Assembly (NCBI GenBank): GCA_021613375.1
Contig: CM038716.1
Span: 11,061,167 to 11,125,166, forward strand
DNA: 64,000 nucleotides
Direction of reading: 5' to 3'
Source: Megaleporinus macrocephalus
Lineage: Eukaryota > Chordata > Actinopteri > Characiformes > Anostomidae
Part shown: one piece after another, positions 63,826-64,000 of the stretch
Layout of the letters: each line of letters opens with the position of its first letter
How positions within the stretch are numbered: the first letter of the stretch is position 1
The notes under the pieces: generated by a model
Told to the model about the DNA's origin: nothing
The model's input: the letters and a program-made list of their open reading frames with translations, nothing else
The model's database searches: none
Made by a program: the position numbers and the translations under genes

Positions 63826-64000
63826 GTCCATACAGCACATAGTAGTGTCCAAACTCGACGTAGTTTCTCAAAAAAATATAAACTCTGAGCAGCTTTTCCG
63901 TAATCGGAGCTCTCTGTTGTCGCGGCGACAGTCTTTTTTCTCCACGGCGACGGGAGAAGAAACTGGAAGTAGCAAATTGAACGGCAAAACCAAAAAAAAA

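Larger units (their letters stand above)
62765..64000 (-). other. Probable 3' UTR of an unidentified minus-strand gene
   Basis: Read on the minus strand, the region is T-rich and non-repetitive, and ends with two poly(A) signals 10-15 nt apart (62792-62797 and 62777-62782, AATAAAGAATATTGCAATAAA pattern). No coding exon is visible up to 64000, so the gene body would lie beyond the window. Short A/T runs and a (CA)n at 63781-63825 are present. This is an inference from composition and signals; it could also be plain intergenic DNA. Confidence 0.4.

Overview
This window looks like teleost fish nuclear DNA. It has a vertebrate multi-exon ion-channel gene with GT/AG introns, degenerate Tc1-like, hAT-like and TTAA-flanked elements of kinds common in fish, and an unusually high load of tandem repeats. 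Some dispersed repeats resemble ones I associate with characiform/otophysan fishes, but that placement is a guess.

One gene can be read from end to end: a plus-strand ClC-2-type chloride channel (28561-59209). I rebuilt 23 coding exons by hand. Every junction is GT/AG, all phases agree, and the 2487 nt give an 828-residue protein plus stop. It has the CLC membrane core (GSGIP, the gating glutamate, GAFVP, the pore tyrosine) and two cytosolic CBS domains. Its sequence is clearly nearer ClC-2 than ClC-1 or ClC-K. It is divergent enough that the fish-specific paralogue clcn2c is my best name. A GC box and TATA-like box lie upstream, and an AATAAA lies 237 nt past the stop.

Layout: 1-8.4 kb holds a 36-bp minisatellite, a possible signal-peptide first exon on the minus strand, a dead Tc1-like element and an AT-rich degenerate array split by a probable solo LTR. 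8.4-13.1 kb is a TTAA-flanked inverted-repeat element that has been inflated by a 4.3-kb, 20-bp satellite with higher-order structure. 14.7-26.6 kb is a compound locus: four copies of a roughly 200-300 bp unique 'leader', three of them followed by its own 39-bp-based minisatellite; an intact-ended hAT element has inserted into it and itself carries a piece of the first minisatellite. 28.5-59.5 kb is the channel gene, where nearly every intron above 700 bp contains its own minisatellite, including a telomere-like CCCTAA/CCCTATAA array and two Tc1-derived minisatellites. 60-62.7 kb has two more minisatellites and a dispersed fold-back repeat. 62.77-64 kb looks like the 3' end of an unidentified minus-strand gene.

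Most long open frames in the window are artefacts of tandem repeats whose unit is a multiple of three. I see no prokaryotic features, CRISPR, rRNA or tRNA. I found no new multi-gene system. The most unusual aspects are the recurrent growth of minisatellites from transposon sequence, their closeness to splice sites, and a Gly-to-Ser change beside the channel's gating glutamate.
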